From: JANNPJ01 sp965200525
GTDB taxonomy: Bacteria > Actinomycetota > Actinomycetes > Actinomycetales > Kineosporiaceae
Assembly: GCA_965200525.1 (NCBI GenBank)
Contig: OZ241368.1
Coordinates: 2,790,001 to 2,854,000, forward strand
DNA: 64,000 nucleotides
Direction of reading: 5' to 3'
The notes under the pieces: generated by a model
What the model saw: only the letters and a program-made list of their open reading frames with translations
Told to the model about the DNA's origin: nothing
Database searches by the model: none
Part shown: piece by piece, positions 31,601 through 39,648 of the stretch
Layout of the letters: each line of letters starts with the position of its first letter
How positions within the stretch are numbered: the first letter of the stretch is position 1
Position numbers and translations under genes: made by a program

Positions 31601-32674
31601 TCAGCGGGCCAGTTCCTCACGGATGACGGCGACGAATCGGTCGACGTCGGCCTCGGTCGTGTCCCATGCGGTCATCCAACGCACCTGCCCGCCGGCCCGG
31701 TCCCAGTCGTAGAAGCGGACCCGCTTGCGCATCCGGTCGGCGGCATCGTTGGCGAGCACGGCGAACACGGCATTGGCCTGCGTCGGCTGGGAGAACGACA
31801 GCCCGCTGATCGAGCCGTCGGCGATTCCGGCCTCCAGGCTCCCGCGTAAACGGGCGGCCATGGCGTTCGCGTGGGCGGCGCTGCGTAGGCCGAGGTCGTC
31901 GTCGAACAGGGACAGCAGCTGGGCGCTGAAGAACCGCATCTTGCTGGCCAGCTGCATGCTGAGTTTGCGCAGGTAGATCAGCCCGCTGGTGCGGGCCGGG
32001 TCGAGGGCGACGATGGTCTCGGCGGCGAGCAGACCGTTCTTGGTCCCTCCGAAGCTGAGGACGTCGACCCCGGCGTCCGTGGTGAAGGCCCGGATCGGCA
32101 CGCCCAGGGCGGCGGCGGCGTTCCAGATCCGGGCACCGTCCAGGTGCAGGGCCATGCCGTGCTCGTGGGCGTAGTCGGCGATGGCCCGGATCTCGTCCGG
32201 CGTGTAGAGGGTGCCGAGCTCGGTGGTCTGGGTGATGCTCACCGCCAGCGGCTGGGCCCGGTGCTCGTCGCCCCAGCCCCATGCCTCGGTGGCGATCAGC
32301 TCCGGCGTCAGCTTGCCGTCGGGCGTCGGCACGGTGAGCAGTTTCAGGCCGCTGACCCGCTCCGGGGCGCCGGCCTCGTCGGTGTGGATGTGGGCCGTGC
32401 TGGTCGACACGACGGCCCCCCAGCGCGGCACCAGCGAGGTGAGCGCGACCACGTTGGCGCCGGTGCCGTTGAACACCGGGTACGCCTCGGCCCGCTCCCC
32501 GAGCTGCTCGCGCAGCACCTCGCCGAGGCGGGCGGTGTAGGCGTCCTCGCCGTAGGAGATCTGGTGACCGCCGTTGGCCGCGGCGATCGCCGCCAGCGCT
32601 TCGGGCAGGATGCCGGCGTAGTTGTCGCTGGCGAAGCTGCGGTCGTCGGCGTCGTGCAGGGGGGAGATGCTCAC
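31601..32674 (-). CDS. Low-specificity threonine aldolase / beta-eliminating lyase
   Basis: 357 residues, fold type I PLP enzyme of the threonine aldolase family, cleaving threonine or a related beta-hydroxy amino acid to glycine and aldehyde. Signatures: 'FASDNYAGILPEALAAIAAA' near the start, 'YPVFNGTGANVVAL' (PLP phosphate loop), 'ITQTTELGTLYT', 'HLDGARIWNAAAALG', and 'LSFGGTKNG' with the PLP lysine. GTG 32674 has GGGAGGATC upstream; a longer open frame lacks support. It stands alone, 34 bp from the MDR gene in the same direction, so the two could be one transcript. Confidence 0.88.
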   Translation of the reverse strand: MSISPLHDADDRSFASDNYAGILPEALAAIAAANGGHQISYGEDAYTARLGEVLREQLGERAEAYPVFNGTGANVVALTSLVPRWGAVVSTSTAHIHTDEAGAPERVSGLKLLTVPTPDGKLTPELIATEAWGWGDEHRAQPLAVSITQTTELGTLYTPDEIRAIADYAHEHGMALHLDGARIWNAAAALGVPIRAFTTDAGVDVLSFGGTKNGLLAAETIVALDPARTSGLIYLRKLSMQLASKMRFFSAQLLSLFDDDLGLRSAAHANAMAARLRGSLEAGIADGSISGLSFSQPTQANAVFAVLANDAADRMRKRVRFYDWDRAGGQVRWMTAWDTTEADVDRFVAVIREELAR

Positions 32675-32708
32675 CCGACGATCCTCCCAGACCGCTCTGA
32701 CCAGCGGG

Positions 32709-33665
32709 TCAGGGGGTGATGACGATGCGCTGGGTGCTGTCGCTGTCCTTCCAGGCGGCCTCGACGTCGGCCAGCGGAACGGCCCGGGCGTCAATCCGGA
32801 ACGTGCCGTTGGTGATCTGGGCCGCCAGCTCCGGCAGTTCGGCCAGGATCGAGCGGGTCGGCACCGAGCCCTGACCGCTGCCGACGATCTGCAGCCGGAC
32901 GGCCCGCAGGGCGGCCGACGGGACGGCCGCGGTCGGGCCGGCCACCGAGCCGATCTGGACCCAGCTCAGCGGTTGGCCGTCATCGGTCCGGTTCGTCGCG
33001 ATGGCGATCATCGCGTCGACCGCCGGCCGGCCCCAGACGTAGTCGATGACGACGTCGACCTCGGCCGCGGCGGCGCCGAGCCGGGCCGCGACCTCGGCCG
33101 GGTCGCCGTCCAGCGAGACGACCTCGTCGGCCCCGAGCCCGGTCAGGGCGCCCAGTCGCTGCGATCCGCGGCCGGCCGCGATCACCCGGCCGGCACCCAG
33201 GTGCTTGGCCACCTGGATCGCCAGCTGCCCGGCATTGCCGGTGGCGGCCAGGATCAGCACGCTCTGCCCGGCGGTGAAGTCGATCCGCCGGCGCAGCGCC
33301 ACCCACGACGACATCGCCGGGTTCATCCCGGCCGCGACCAGGATCGGATCGGTCCCCTCCGGCAGGACGACGCTGCGCCGCAGGTCGACGACGGTCTGCT
33401 CGGCCATCGACCCCATCGTGGTGTCGGGCAGCACGAAGTAGCGCAGCGTGCCGTCGGGGGCGCGGCCGACGCCGTCCACCCCCGGAACCAGGGGGAGTTC
33501 GTCGGTGCTGGTGTAGTGCGAACCGTTGGCCTGGGAGCGAACTCGCGGGTGCAGGCCGACAGCGAGAACGTCGATCAGCACCTCGGACTCGCCCTGCGGC
33601 GCCGGGGTGGGAAAGTCCTGAAACACCGGGGCGGTGTCGAACGAGGTGACAACGGCTGCGCGCAT
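32709..33665 (-). CDS. Zinc-independent MDR oxidoreductase (quinone oxidoreductase-like)
   Basis: 318 residues from ATG 33665 (GGAGGCC upstream). GroES-like N domain ('LPLVPGVDGVGRAPDG') and Rossmann domain ('LILAATGNAGQLAIQVAKHL', 'VIAAGRGS'), without the Cys ligands of zinc alcohol dehydrogenases. NADPH-dependent reduction of quinones or enones is expected. It diverges from a MarR regulator across 87 bp that contain repeated ACGAACTA words, so it is probably induced by electrophiles or aromatic compounds through that regulator. Confidence 0.85.
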   Translation of the reverse strand: MRAAVVTSFDTAPVFQDFPTPAPQGESEVLIDVLAVGLHPRVRSQANGSHYTSTDELPLVPGVDGVGRAPDGTLRYFVLPDTTMGSMAEQTVVDLRRSVVLPEGTDPILVAAGMNPAMSSWVALRRRIDFTAGQSVLILAATGNAGQLAIQVAKHLGAGRVIAAGRGSQRLGALTGLGADEVVSLDGDPAEVAARLGAAAAEVDVVIDYVWGRPAVDAMIAIATNRTDDGQPLSWVQIGSVAGPTAAVPSAALRAVRLQIVGSGQGSVPTRSILAELPELAAQITNGTFRIDARAVPLADVEAAWKDSDSTQRIVITP

Positions 33666-33698
33666 GGTCGGGGCCTCCGGGAGCATCTGGATGAGTGG

Positions 33699-33732
33699 TA
33701 GTACGAACTAAACTAGATGGCATCACGAACTA
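33699..33732. promoter_or_regulatory. Candidate MarR operator
   Basis: An imperfect palindrome TAGTACGAACTA (33699-33710) and a second ACGAACTA (33725-33732) lie 22 bp apart, about two helical turns, in the divergent region between the MDR and MarR genes. A TATGCT -10 box for marR follows at 33741-33746. Confidence 0.5.
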
Positions 33733-33752
33733 TTGCAAGCTATGCTGAGCCG

Positions 33753-34187
33753 GTGAGCGAGCAGACGGAGCCCCAGCCCCCAGTGACCGAACCAGATCTC
33801 CTGGACGGCCTGGTGCAGGCCTCGTTCACGGTGACGGCCCTGCTCAGCACGGCCGCGGCCCGCCACGACCTGTCACTGACCCAGCTGCGGGTGCTGGCCA
33901 TCCTGCGCGACCGGCAGCCGTTGATCTCGCAGCTGGCCACCCATCTGGGTCTGGAACGCTCAACCGTCAGCGGGCTGATCGACCGGGCGGTCAAGCGCGG
34001 CCTGGTGCGGCGGGAGGTCAGCCGTCACGATGCCCGGGCGATCCGGGTCAGCCTCACCCCGGCGGCCCGGGAGCTCGAACAGGTGATCACCCGGGAGGTG
34101 TCGGAGCAGATCGAGGAGCTGACCGATCGGCTCAGCCCGGCCGAGCAGAAGCGGCTGAGCACGTTGCTGCGGCGCCTGATCGAGTGA
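33753..34187 (+). CDS. MarR family regulator
   Basis: 144 residues from GTG 33753. Winged HTH: 'SLTQLRVLAILRDRQPLI', 'SQLATHLGLERSTVSGLIDRA' split around the turn, and wing 'GLVRREVSRHDARAIRVSLT'. It should repress the divergent MDR oxidoreductase and itself until a small aromatic ligand binds. The start was placed at 33753 because a TATGCT -10 box ends 6 nt before it and the second operator half lies upstream; ATG 33717 would put the operator inside the coding region. Its 3' end abuts an alcohol dehydrogenase pseudogene. Confidence 0.88.
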   Translation: MSEQTEPQPPVTEPDLLDGLVQASFTVTALLSTAAARHDLSLTQLRVLAILRDRQPLISQLATHLGLERSTVSGLIDRAVKRGLVRREVSRHDARAIRVSLTPAARELEQVITREVSEQIEELTDRLSPAEQKRLSTLLRRLIE

Positions 34188-34711
34188 AGACAGGCACCCG
34201 GCCGTTGCCGGCCGCCTCGTAGGCCTCGCCCACGCGCTCTTTGGGGAACACCTCGACCATCGGCTTGACCTGGCCGTGGGCGACGAACTCGAGGGCCTTC
34301 ACCAGGCACTCCATCCCGTGTTGGGCGGTCCGATCACCTCGTTCCCCTGGAAGGCCAGCGGCCCGGCCGGCAGCGGCAACTCGTCGGTGGCGACACTCAT
34401 CACCATGACCTTGCCCACGGGTTGAGGCCGTTGAAGGCGTCGACGATTGCCGCATGGGAGCTGCTGGTGTGCATCAGCACGTCGGCGCCCCCGGCATCGC
34501 GCAGTTGGTGCCGTCAATGACCACCTGGTCGGCCCCCAGCCGGTGAGCCAGGTTGTGCTGGTCCACTGTGCTGGTCACGGCGGTGACCTTGTACCCGGCC
34601 ACCTTGGCGTACTGGATGGCCAGATGGCCGAGGCCGCTGATGCCCACGACGGCGATGAGGGCGCCCGGCTTCGGGTCGATCTTCCGCAGCGCCGCCGACA
34701 CGGTGTGCCGC
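34182..34711 (-). pseudogene. Zinc-type alcohol dehydrogenase remnant
   Basis: Pieces of one MDR alcohol dehydrogenase are read leftward in different frames: 'LIAVVGISGLGHLAIQYAKV' and 'LAHRLGADQVVIDG' (cofactor domain) from about 34690-34500, then 'SSHAAIVDAFNGLNPWAKV'-like and 'LPLPAGPLAFQGNEVIG' fragments, then 'ALEFVAHGQVKPMVEVFPKE' and 'RVGEAYEAAGNGRVPVF' at the C terminus. At least two frameshifts separate them. The N-terminal GroES-like domain is missing; a 9-bp minisatellite occupies that place. The C terminus is cut where marR ends. Confidence 0.8.
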
Positions 34712-34857
34712 GCGCCGACTGCGCCGACTGCGCCGACTGCGCCGACTGCGCCGACTGCGCCGACTGCGCCGACTGCGCCGACTGCGCCGACTGCGCCGAC
34801 TGCGCCGACTGCGCCGACTGCACCAACTGCGCCGACTGCGCCGACTGCACCAACTGG
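34712..34857 (+). repeat. 9-bp minisatellite, about 16 units
   Basis: Unit GCGCCGACT repeated head to tail, with two units changed to GCACCAACT. A shorter degenerate echo of the array's end recurs at about 34919-34966. Because the unit is 9 bp every frame stays open on both strands (for example Ala-Pro-Thr or Gly-Ala-Val), which creates false long ORFs. Confidence 0.9.
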
Positions 34858-35009
34858 GCCTGACCTGCGGCTTTCCATGGTGGTGGGTCCAGTGGGTGCA
34901 GTGGGTGCAGGCCTGGCAGCGCCGATTGCGCCGACTGCACTAACTGGGTCTGAACTGCGGCTTTCGTGGTCGGTCGGGATCGGTCCCGGCGGTCGCGCCG
35001 ACCGATCGT

Positions 35010-35520
35010 TCAGCGGACCCGCCCGAGCCTGATGCAGTTCGTCGACGGCCTCGCCGCCCCGGCTATGGTGCTCGGCCGCAGAACCGGGGTGCTCGCGGCC
35101 GACCCCCTTGCTGGAGCGCTGATCTGTGACTTTCTGGATCGCCCGGCTCGAGACCGGATCTACGCCTCCTGAGTGCTGCTTTCGGACGAGGCCTGGCAGC
35201 TGTTCGTCGACTGGGACGCCCAGGCTCGCTCAGCGGTCGAGTCTCCGGCTCGATCTGGCCCCGGACCGGGACGGCCGATCCGCCGCCAGGCTGGTCGCGA
35301 CGCTCACCGAGCAGAGCCCGGAGATTCGGCGCTGATGGGGCGAGCATGGCGTCCAGCATCGCACTTTCGGGATGAAGCGCCTGAGTCATCCGACCGGCGG
35401 CCGGCTCGACGTGCAGTACGAGAGCCTCCTGCTGCCCGGTGACGCCGACCGGACGCTCTACATATACGGCGCCGAGGCCGGTAGCCCCTCCCGGGCCGCG
35501 CTCAACCCCCTGGCAGCTGG
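35010..35520 (+). pseudogene. MmyB-type HTH regulator remnant
   Basis: Successive frames give 'LAAPAMVLGRRTGVLAADPL', 'DEAWQLFVDWDAQARSAVE', 'LRLDLAPDRDGRSAARLVAT', 'FGMKRLSHPTGGRLDVQYES' and 'LLLPGDADRTLYIYGAEAGS', which line up in order with the ligand-binding MmyB-like domain of actinobacterial XRE regulators. At least three frameshifts or stops interrupt it, and the N-terminal HTH is not found. The stretch 34858-35010 holds only decayed repeats. Confidence 0.75.
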
Positions 35521-35564
35521 AGCCTCACCACCCACCGATAGCGGGGCTGAGCCCGGGAGGAACG

Positions 35565-35606
35565 ACCGCCGCCCCCGACCAGGTCGAACCGGTCGGGGGC
35601 GGCGGT
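35565..35606. terminator. Strong hairpin after the GH16 gene
   Basis: ACCGCCGCCCCCGACC (35565-35580) pairs perfectly over 16 bp with 35591-35606 around a 10-nt loop. It lies 12 bp past the GH16 stop codon and probably terminates that leftward transcript. Confidence 0.8.
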
Positions 35607-35618
35607 GATCAGCTCAGG

Positions 35619-36938
35619 CTAGTTCTTGTGGAACTTCTGGGCTCCCGTCCCGTTGCAGTCCCAGATCTGAAGCCTGGTCCCGTTCGCGGTCGCGCCGCCG
35701 GGCGAGTCCAGGCAGCGCCCCGACTGCGGGTTCTTCAGCGAGCCGTCGGACTGCGCGACCCAGTTCTGGGCCCCGGTGCCGTTGCAGTCGTACAGCTGGA
35801 TCTTGGTGCCGTTGGCCGTGCCGGCGGCGGTGACGTCCAGGCACCGGCCGAGAGTGCGCAACGTGGAACCGTTCCAGGTCCAGTGCTGGTCGACCGCCCC
35901 GGACTGGCAGTCCCAGAGCTGCACCGCGGCGTTGTTCACCCCGACGTCGTCCCCGGCGATGTCGACGCACTTGTTGCCCGGGCCGGTGATCGTCGTCCCG
36001 CCGCCGGAGGCGACCGGGCCCTTGTTGTAGACGGCCAGGGAGTCGATCACCATCGCGCCGCCGGAGACGGTGGCCGCGTTCGGGCCCCCGCCGAAGGCGT
36101 CGGGGAAGCCACCGCCGATGGCCAGGTCGTAGATGATGAAGAACGGGTGGTCGACGGCGTTCGCCCAGGTGGTGGCGTCGACCTGGGTGGCCAGGATGGT
36201 GAAGAAGTTGTTGCCGTCGAGGTACCAGCGGATCCGCTCGGGCGACGTCGACCGGTCGATCTCCACCGCGTAGTCGTGGAAGCCGGTCTGGCAGCCGCCG
36301 CAGGCGCGCTCACCGCTGCCGATGCCGGTGCTCTCGTTGCACGGCCCGCCCGGGTTGACCCCGCAGTGCAGGGTGCCGAACTCGGAGCTGCGGCCGTTGA
36401 TGTCCTCCATCACGTCGACCTCGCCGATGTTCGGCCAGGTGCCGCCGTTGCGCAGGCCGGCGCCGAGCATCCAGAAGGCCGGCCAGTACCCGGCGCCGTT
36501 GGCCGTGCTCACGTTGGGCTGCTGGAGCACCGACTCGATCCGGACGACGCCACCCGGGGCGGCGCCGTAGGTGGCGGCCTGGGTCTCGATCCGGCCCGAG
36601 GTCCAGCCCGAGCGCGGGTCGCTGCCGGAGTGCAGGGCCTTGAGGATGAGGTGGCCGCCGCCGTCGTAGTAGACGTTCTGCGTGCTGGTGGTCATGGTCT
36701 CGATCTCGCCGGTGCCGAAGACGCCGGTGCCGGTGTCGTACTTGTAGAGGCTCGAGGGGACGCCGGTGTTGGCCGCCCCGTTGAAGTCGTCGGACCAGGT
36801 CAGGTTGAACCCGGACGGCGGGGCCGGGGCCGCGTGGGCGGCGACGTTGGTGGTCAGCGCCAGCGGCAGGGCGGCCGCGGCCGCCAGCAGGACGGCGAAT
36901 CGAGTTCGCCGTGGGAGTCGAGAGACTCGTACGCGCAT
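35619..36938 (-). CDS. Secreted GH16 endo-beta-1,3-glucanase with CBM13
   Basis: 439 residues. Signal peptide: 'RTRFAVLLAAAAALPLALTT' with an Ala-x-Ala cleavage region at about residue 38. GH16 catalytic domain follows to about residue 300, with catalytic 'GEVDVMED' (E173, D175, E178; E-x-D-x-x-E) and 'GAGYWPAFWMLG'. A Gly/Thr linker leads to a ricin-type CBM13 with three QxW-like repeats ('CVDIAGDDVGVNNAAVQLWD' and others). Probable laminarinase secreted to cut beta-1,3-glucans. ATG 36938 has GAAGGG upstream. Divergent from the GH55-like gene; likely under the nearby LacI regulator. Confidence 0.92.
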   Translation of the reverse strand: MRVRVSRLPRRTRFAVLLAAAAALPLALTTNVAAHAAPAPPSGFNLTWSDDFNGAANTGVPSSLYKYDTGTGVFGTGEIETMTTSTQNVYYDGGGHLILKALHSGSDPRSGWTSGRIETQAATYGAAPGGVVRIESVLQQPNVSTANGAGYWPAFWMLGAGLRNGGTWPNIGEVDVMEDINGRSSEFGTLHCGVNPGGPCNESTGIGSGERACGGCQTGFHDYAVEIDRSTSPERIRWYLDGNNFFTILATQVDATTWANAVDHPFFIIYDLAIGGGFPDAFGGGPNAATVSGGAMVIDSLAVYNKGPVASGGGTTITGPGNKCVDIAGDDVGVNNAAVQLWDCQSGAVDQHWTWNGSTLRTLGRCLDVTAAGTANGTKIQLYDCNGTGAQNWVAQSDGSLKNPQSGRCLDSPGGATANGTRLQIWDCNGTGAQKFHKN

Positions 36939-37383
36939 GTCAGTACCCTTCAGGGGAGGTCTTGACGGTGGCCAGGGGGTCACAAAGTTAACGTGCGATT
37001 TCGGACCATACCTGGACCGCGCAGCCTCGGGAAAGCCCTCTCTCACGTGAAAGAAATTGACGCCTGTTTCGTCGTCGCCACCTCGAGATGCCCGCACTGT
37101 AAAGGCTTTCGTAAGGCATTCCCAAGGCGAGGGGCCCCGTCGTCGGTGAAACCTCATGAAACGGGACGGCGGCCGAAAGCTGCGCCGGAAACGTCGGCAT
37201 CCGACCCATTGACCCGGCCATTCGCCGTGATGTACACAATCGACATCGTTCCGTAACGTGAGCCGCGACCGCGGCCGGAGCGGCCCGGCTTCGTGCGTCC
37301 AGACCGACCACATGGGCCCCCGGATCCGGGGTCACGACTGCAACGACCGCTTCTGGTCGTGCCTCTCCCTGGCAGGTACGCAC
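36939..37383. promoter_or_regulatory. Divergent promoter region of the glucanase genes
   Basis: 445 bp with no gene. It contains at least six GAAAC/GAAAG words on either strand (for example 37045, 37149, 37158, 37176, 37191 regions), also frequent before the GH64 gene, which may be half-sites for the LacI protein. No firm -35/-10 pair could be chosen. Exact operator sequence cannot be fixed by eye. Confidence 0.4.
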
Positions 37384-39591
37384 ATGAAAGCTGTAGATCG
37401 ATCCTTCCGAAAGTTCTTCGTCGCCGTGGCCACCATCGGCGCCCTGATCGGCCTGGGCCTGATCGGCCCGGCCACCGCGGCCTCGGCCGCGGTCACCGGC
37501 AACGTGATCAACGCCCCGGGCGGCAAGTGCGTCGACGTCAGTGGTGACGACACCGGCGTCAACAACACCGCCGTCCAGCTCTGGGACTGCCAGGCCGCCG
37601 CGGCCGACCAGCACTGGACCTGGAGCGGCACCGCGCTGACCACCATCGGCCGCTGCCTGGACATCGTCAGCGGTGGCACCGCCAACGGCATCAAGATCCA
37701 GCTCTACGACTGCAACGGCACCGGGGCCCAGCAGTGGACCGCCCAGGCCGACGGCTCCCTGAAGAACCCGCAGTCGGGCCGCTGCCTGGACTCGCCCGGC
37801 GGCGCGACCGCCAACGGCACCCGGCTGGAGATCTGGGACTGCAACGGGACGGCGGCACAGAAGTTCGCCCTGGCCACGACCACGCCGTCCGGCACCTGCC
37901 CGACCTACTCGGACACCCCGAACTTCGGCCCCAACGTGCACATCTACGACCACTCGATGACCGACGCGGCCATCCAGGCCTCGCTCGACAGCGTGTTCAA
38001 CGCCCAGAAGGACACCAACACCGCGCAGTTCGCCACCCGGCGGGACGCGGAGATCTTCAAGCCCAGCACCACGCCCTACGTGGTCGGCGCGAACATCGGC
38101 TTCAACACCTCGATCCTCGGCGTCGGGCAGAACCCGGACGACGTGCGGATCAACGGCGCCGTCACGGTCGATGCCTTCAACGCCAGTGACGCCGGGAACG
38201 CCACCCAGAACTTCTGGCGCTCGGCCGAGAACATGTCGATCAACACCCTCGGTGGGGCCGACCGCTGGGCCGTGGCCCAGGCCGCGCCGTTCCGGCGGAT
38301 GCACGTGATCGGCGGGCTCAACGCCTACCCGGCCAGCTACGGCTGGGCCAGCGGCGGCTACATCTCCGACTCGAAGGTCGACGGCACCGTCGAGTCGGCG
38401 TCCCAGCAGCAGTGGTACTCCAAGGACAGCACGTTCGGGGCCTGGAGCGGCTCGAACTGGAACATGGTGTTCTCCGGGGTGAACGGCGCCCCGGCGACCA
38501 ACTTCAACACCAACCCGGCGGCCGGCCCGCGCTACACCACCCTCGCGACCACCCCGGTCTCGCGGGACGTGCCCTACCTGTACCTCGACTCGGCCGGCAA
38601 GTACCGCGTCTTTCTGCCCTCGCTGCGGACCAACGCGTCCGGACCGAGCTGGGCGAGCGGTTCGACCCCGGGCAGTTCGCTGCCGATGAGCAACTTCTAC
38701 GTCGCCCACGAGGGTGACTCCGCGGCCACCATCAACACGGCCCTGAGCAACGGCTGCAACATCTTCTTCACCCCCGGCATCTACCACGTCAACCAGACCT
38801 TGCACGTGACCAAGGCCAACACGGTCATCCTCGGAATTGGTTACCCGACGATCATTCCGGACGGTGGGGTCAACGCGATGGACGTCGCCGACGTGGACGG
38901 CGTCCGGCTCAAGGGCCTGCTGTTCGACGCCGGCACCACCAACAGCGACACGCTGCTGAAGGTGGGCCCGGCCAAGACCGCGGTCTCGCACTCGGCCAAC
39001 CCGACGACGATCCAGGACGTGTTCTTCCGGATCGGCGGCATGGTCGCCGGCAAGGCCACCAACAGCTTGGTGGTTAACACCAACAACACAATCATCGACC
39101 ACACCTGGGCCTGGCGGGCCGACCACGGAGCCGGCATCGGCTGGACCGTCAACACCGCCGACAACGGCCTGACCGTGAACGGTGACAACGTGCTGGCGGA
39201 GGGACTTTTCGTGGAGCACTACCAGAAGAACGAGGTGGTCTGGAACGGGGCCAACGGCAAGATCATCTTCTTCCAGAACGAGATGCCGTACGACCCGCCG
39301 AACCAGGCGGCCTGGATGAACGGCAGCCAGAACGGCTACCCGGCGATCAAGGTGGCCAGTGGCGTCACCACGTTCGAGGCGTGGGGGCTGGGCAGCTACT
39401 GCTACTTCAACGTCAACCCGGCCGTCTCGTCGCTGCGCGCGTTCGAGGTTCCGGCGGTGGCCGGGGTCAAGTTCCATGACATGGCCGTCGTCTCGCTCGG
39501 CGGTGTCGGCACGATCTCGCACATCATCAACAACACCGGAGGGCCGGCCAACTCGACGACCAACAACGTCTACCTGGTGAACTTCCCCTAG
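37384..39591 (+). CDS. Secreted GH55-like beta-1,3-glucanase with N-terminal CBM13
   Basis: 735 residues. Signal peptide ('FFVAVATIGALIGLGLIGPA', cleavage after 'ASA'), a ricin-type CBM13 (about 38-165), then about 560 residues of right-handed beta-helix. The latter resembles the GH55-like actinomycete proteins often misannotated as adenylyl cyclases: 'DTPNFGPNVHIYD', 'VVGANIGFNTSILGVGQNPD', 'TPGIYHVNQTLHV', 'WAWRADHGAGIGWTVNTADN' and 'LFVEHYQKNEVVWNGANG', whose Glu is a candidate catalytic residue. Expected to release sugars from laminarin ends. ATG 37384 follows a leader similar to that of the GH16 gene. Confidence 0.85.
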   Translation: MKAVDRSFRKFFVAVATIGALIGLGLIGPATAASAAVTGNVINAPGGKCVDVSGDDTGVNNTAVQLWDCQAAAADQHWTWSGTALTTIGRCLDIVSGGTANGIKIQLYDCNGTGAQQWTAQADGSLKNPQSGRCLDSPGGATANGTRLEIWDCNGTAAQKFALATTTPSGTCPTYSDTPNFGPNVHIYDHSMTDAAIQASLDSVFNAQKDTNTAQFATRRDAEIFKPSTTPYVVGANIGFNTSILGVGQNPDDVRINGAVTVDAFNASDAGNATQNFWRSAENMSINTLGGADRWAVAQAAPFRRMHVIGGLNAYPASYGWASGGYISDSKVDGTVESASQQQWYSKDSTFGAWSGSNWNMVFSGVNGAPATNFNTNPAAGPRYTTLATTPVSRDVPYLYLDSAGKYRVFLPSLRTNASGPSWASGSTPGSSLPMSNFYVAHEGDSAATINTALSNGCNIFFTPGIYHVNQTLHVTKANTVILGIGYPTIIPDGGVNAMDVADVDGVRLKGLLFDAGTTNSDTLLKVGPAKTAVSHSANPTTIQDVFFRIGGMVAGKATNSLVVNTNNTIIDHTWAWRADHGAGIGWTVNTADNGLTVNGDNVLAEGLFVEHYQKNEVVWNGANGKIIFFQNEMPYDPPNQAAWMNGSQNGYPAIKVASGVTTFEAWGLGSYCYFNVNPAVSSLRAFEVPAVAGVKFHDMAVVSLGGVGTISHIINNTGGPANSTTNNVYLVNFP

Positions 39592-39608
39592 GGGCAGCCG
39601 GTAGCGGT

Positions 39609-39639
39609 GGGGCCGGCCCGGTTCACCCGGGCCGGCCCC
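39609..39639. terminator. Bidirectional terminator between GH55-like and LacI genes
   Basis: GGGGCCGGCCCGG (39609-39621) pairs perfectly with CCGGGCCGGCCCC (39627-39639) around a 5-nt loop, in the 57-bp gap between two convergent genes. Confidence 0.8.
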
Positions 39640-39648
39640 GTCGGCGGT

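Noticed and set aside
34712..34857. Regular repeats that could suggest a CRISPR array, and long Ala-Pro-Thr or Asp-Cys-Ala ORFs
   Set aside because: Units are contiguous 9-bp tandem copies without spacers, and the ORFs arise because a 9-bp repeat keeps all frames open. No cas genes are present.
36988..39522. 844-residue open frame on the minus strand
   Set aside because: Antisense shadow of the GH55-like gene; composition is Gly/Val/Arg/Asp-rich with no domain.
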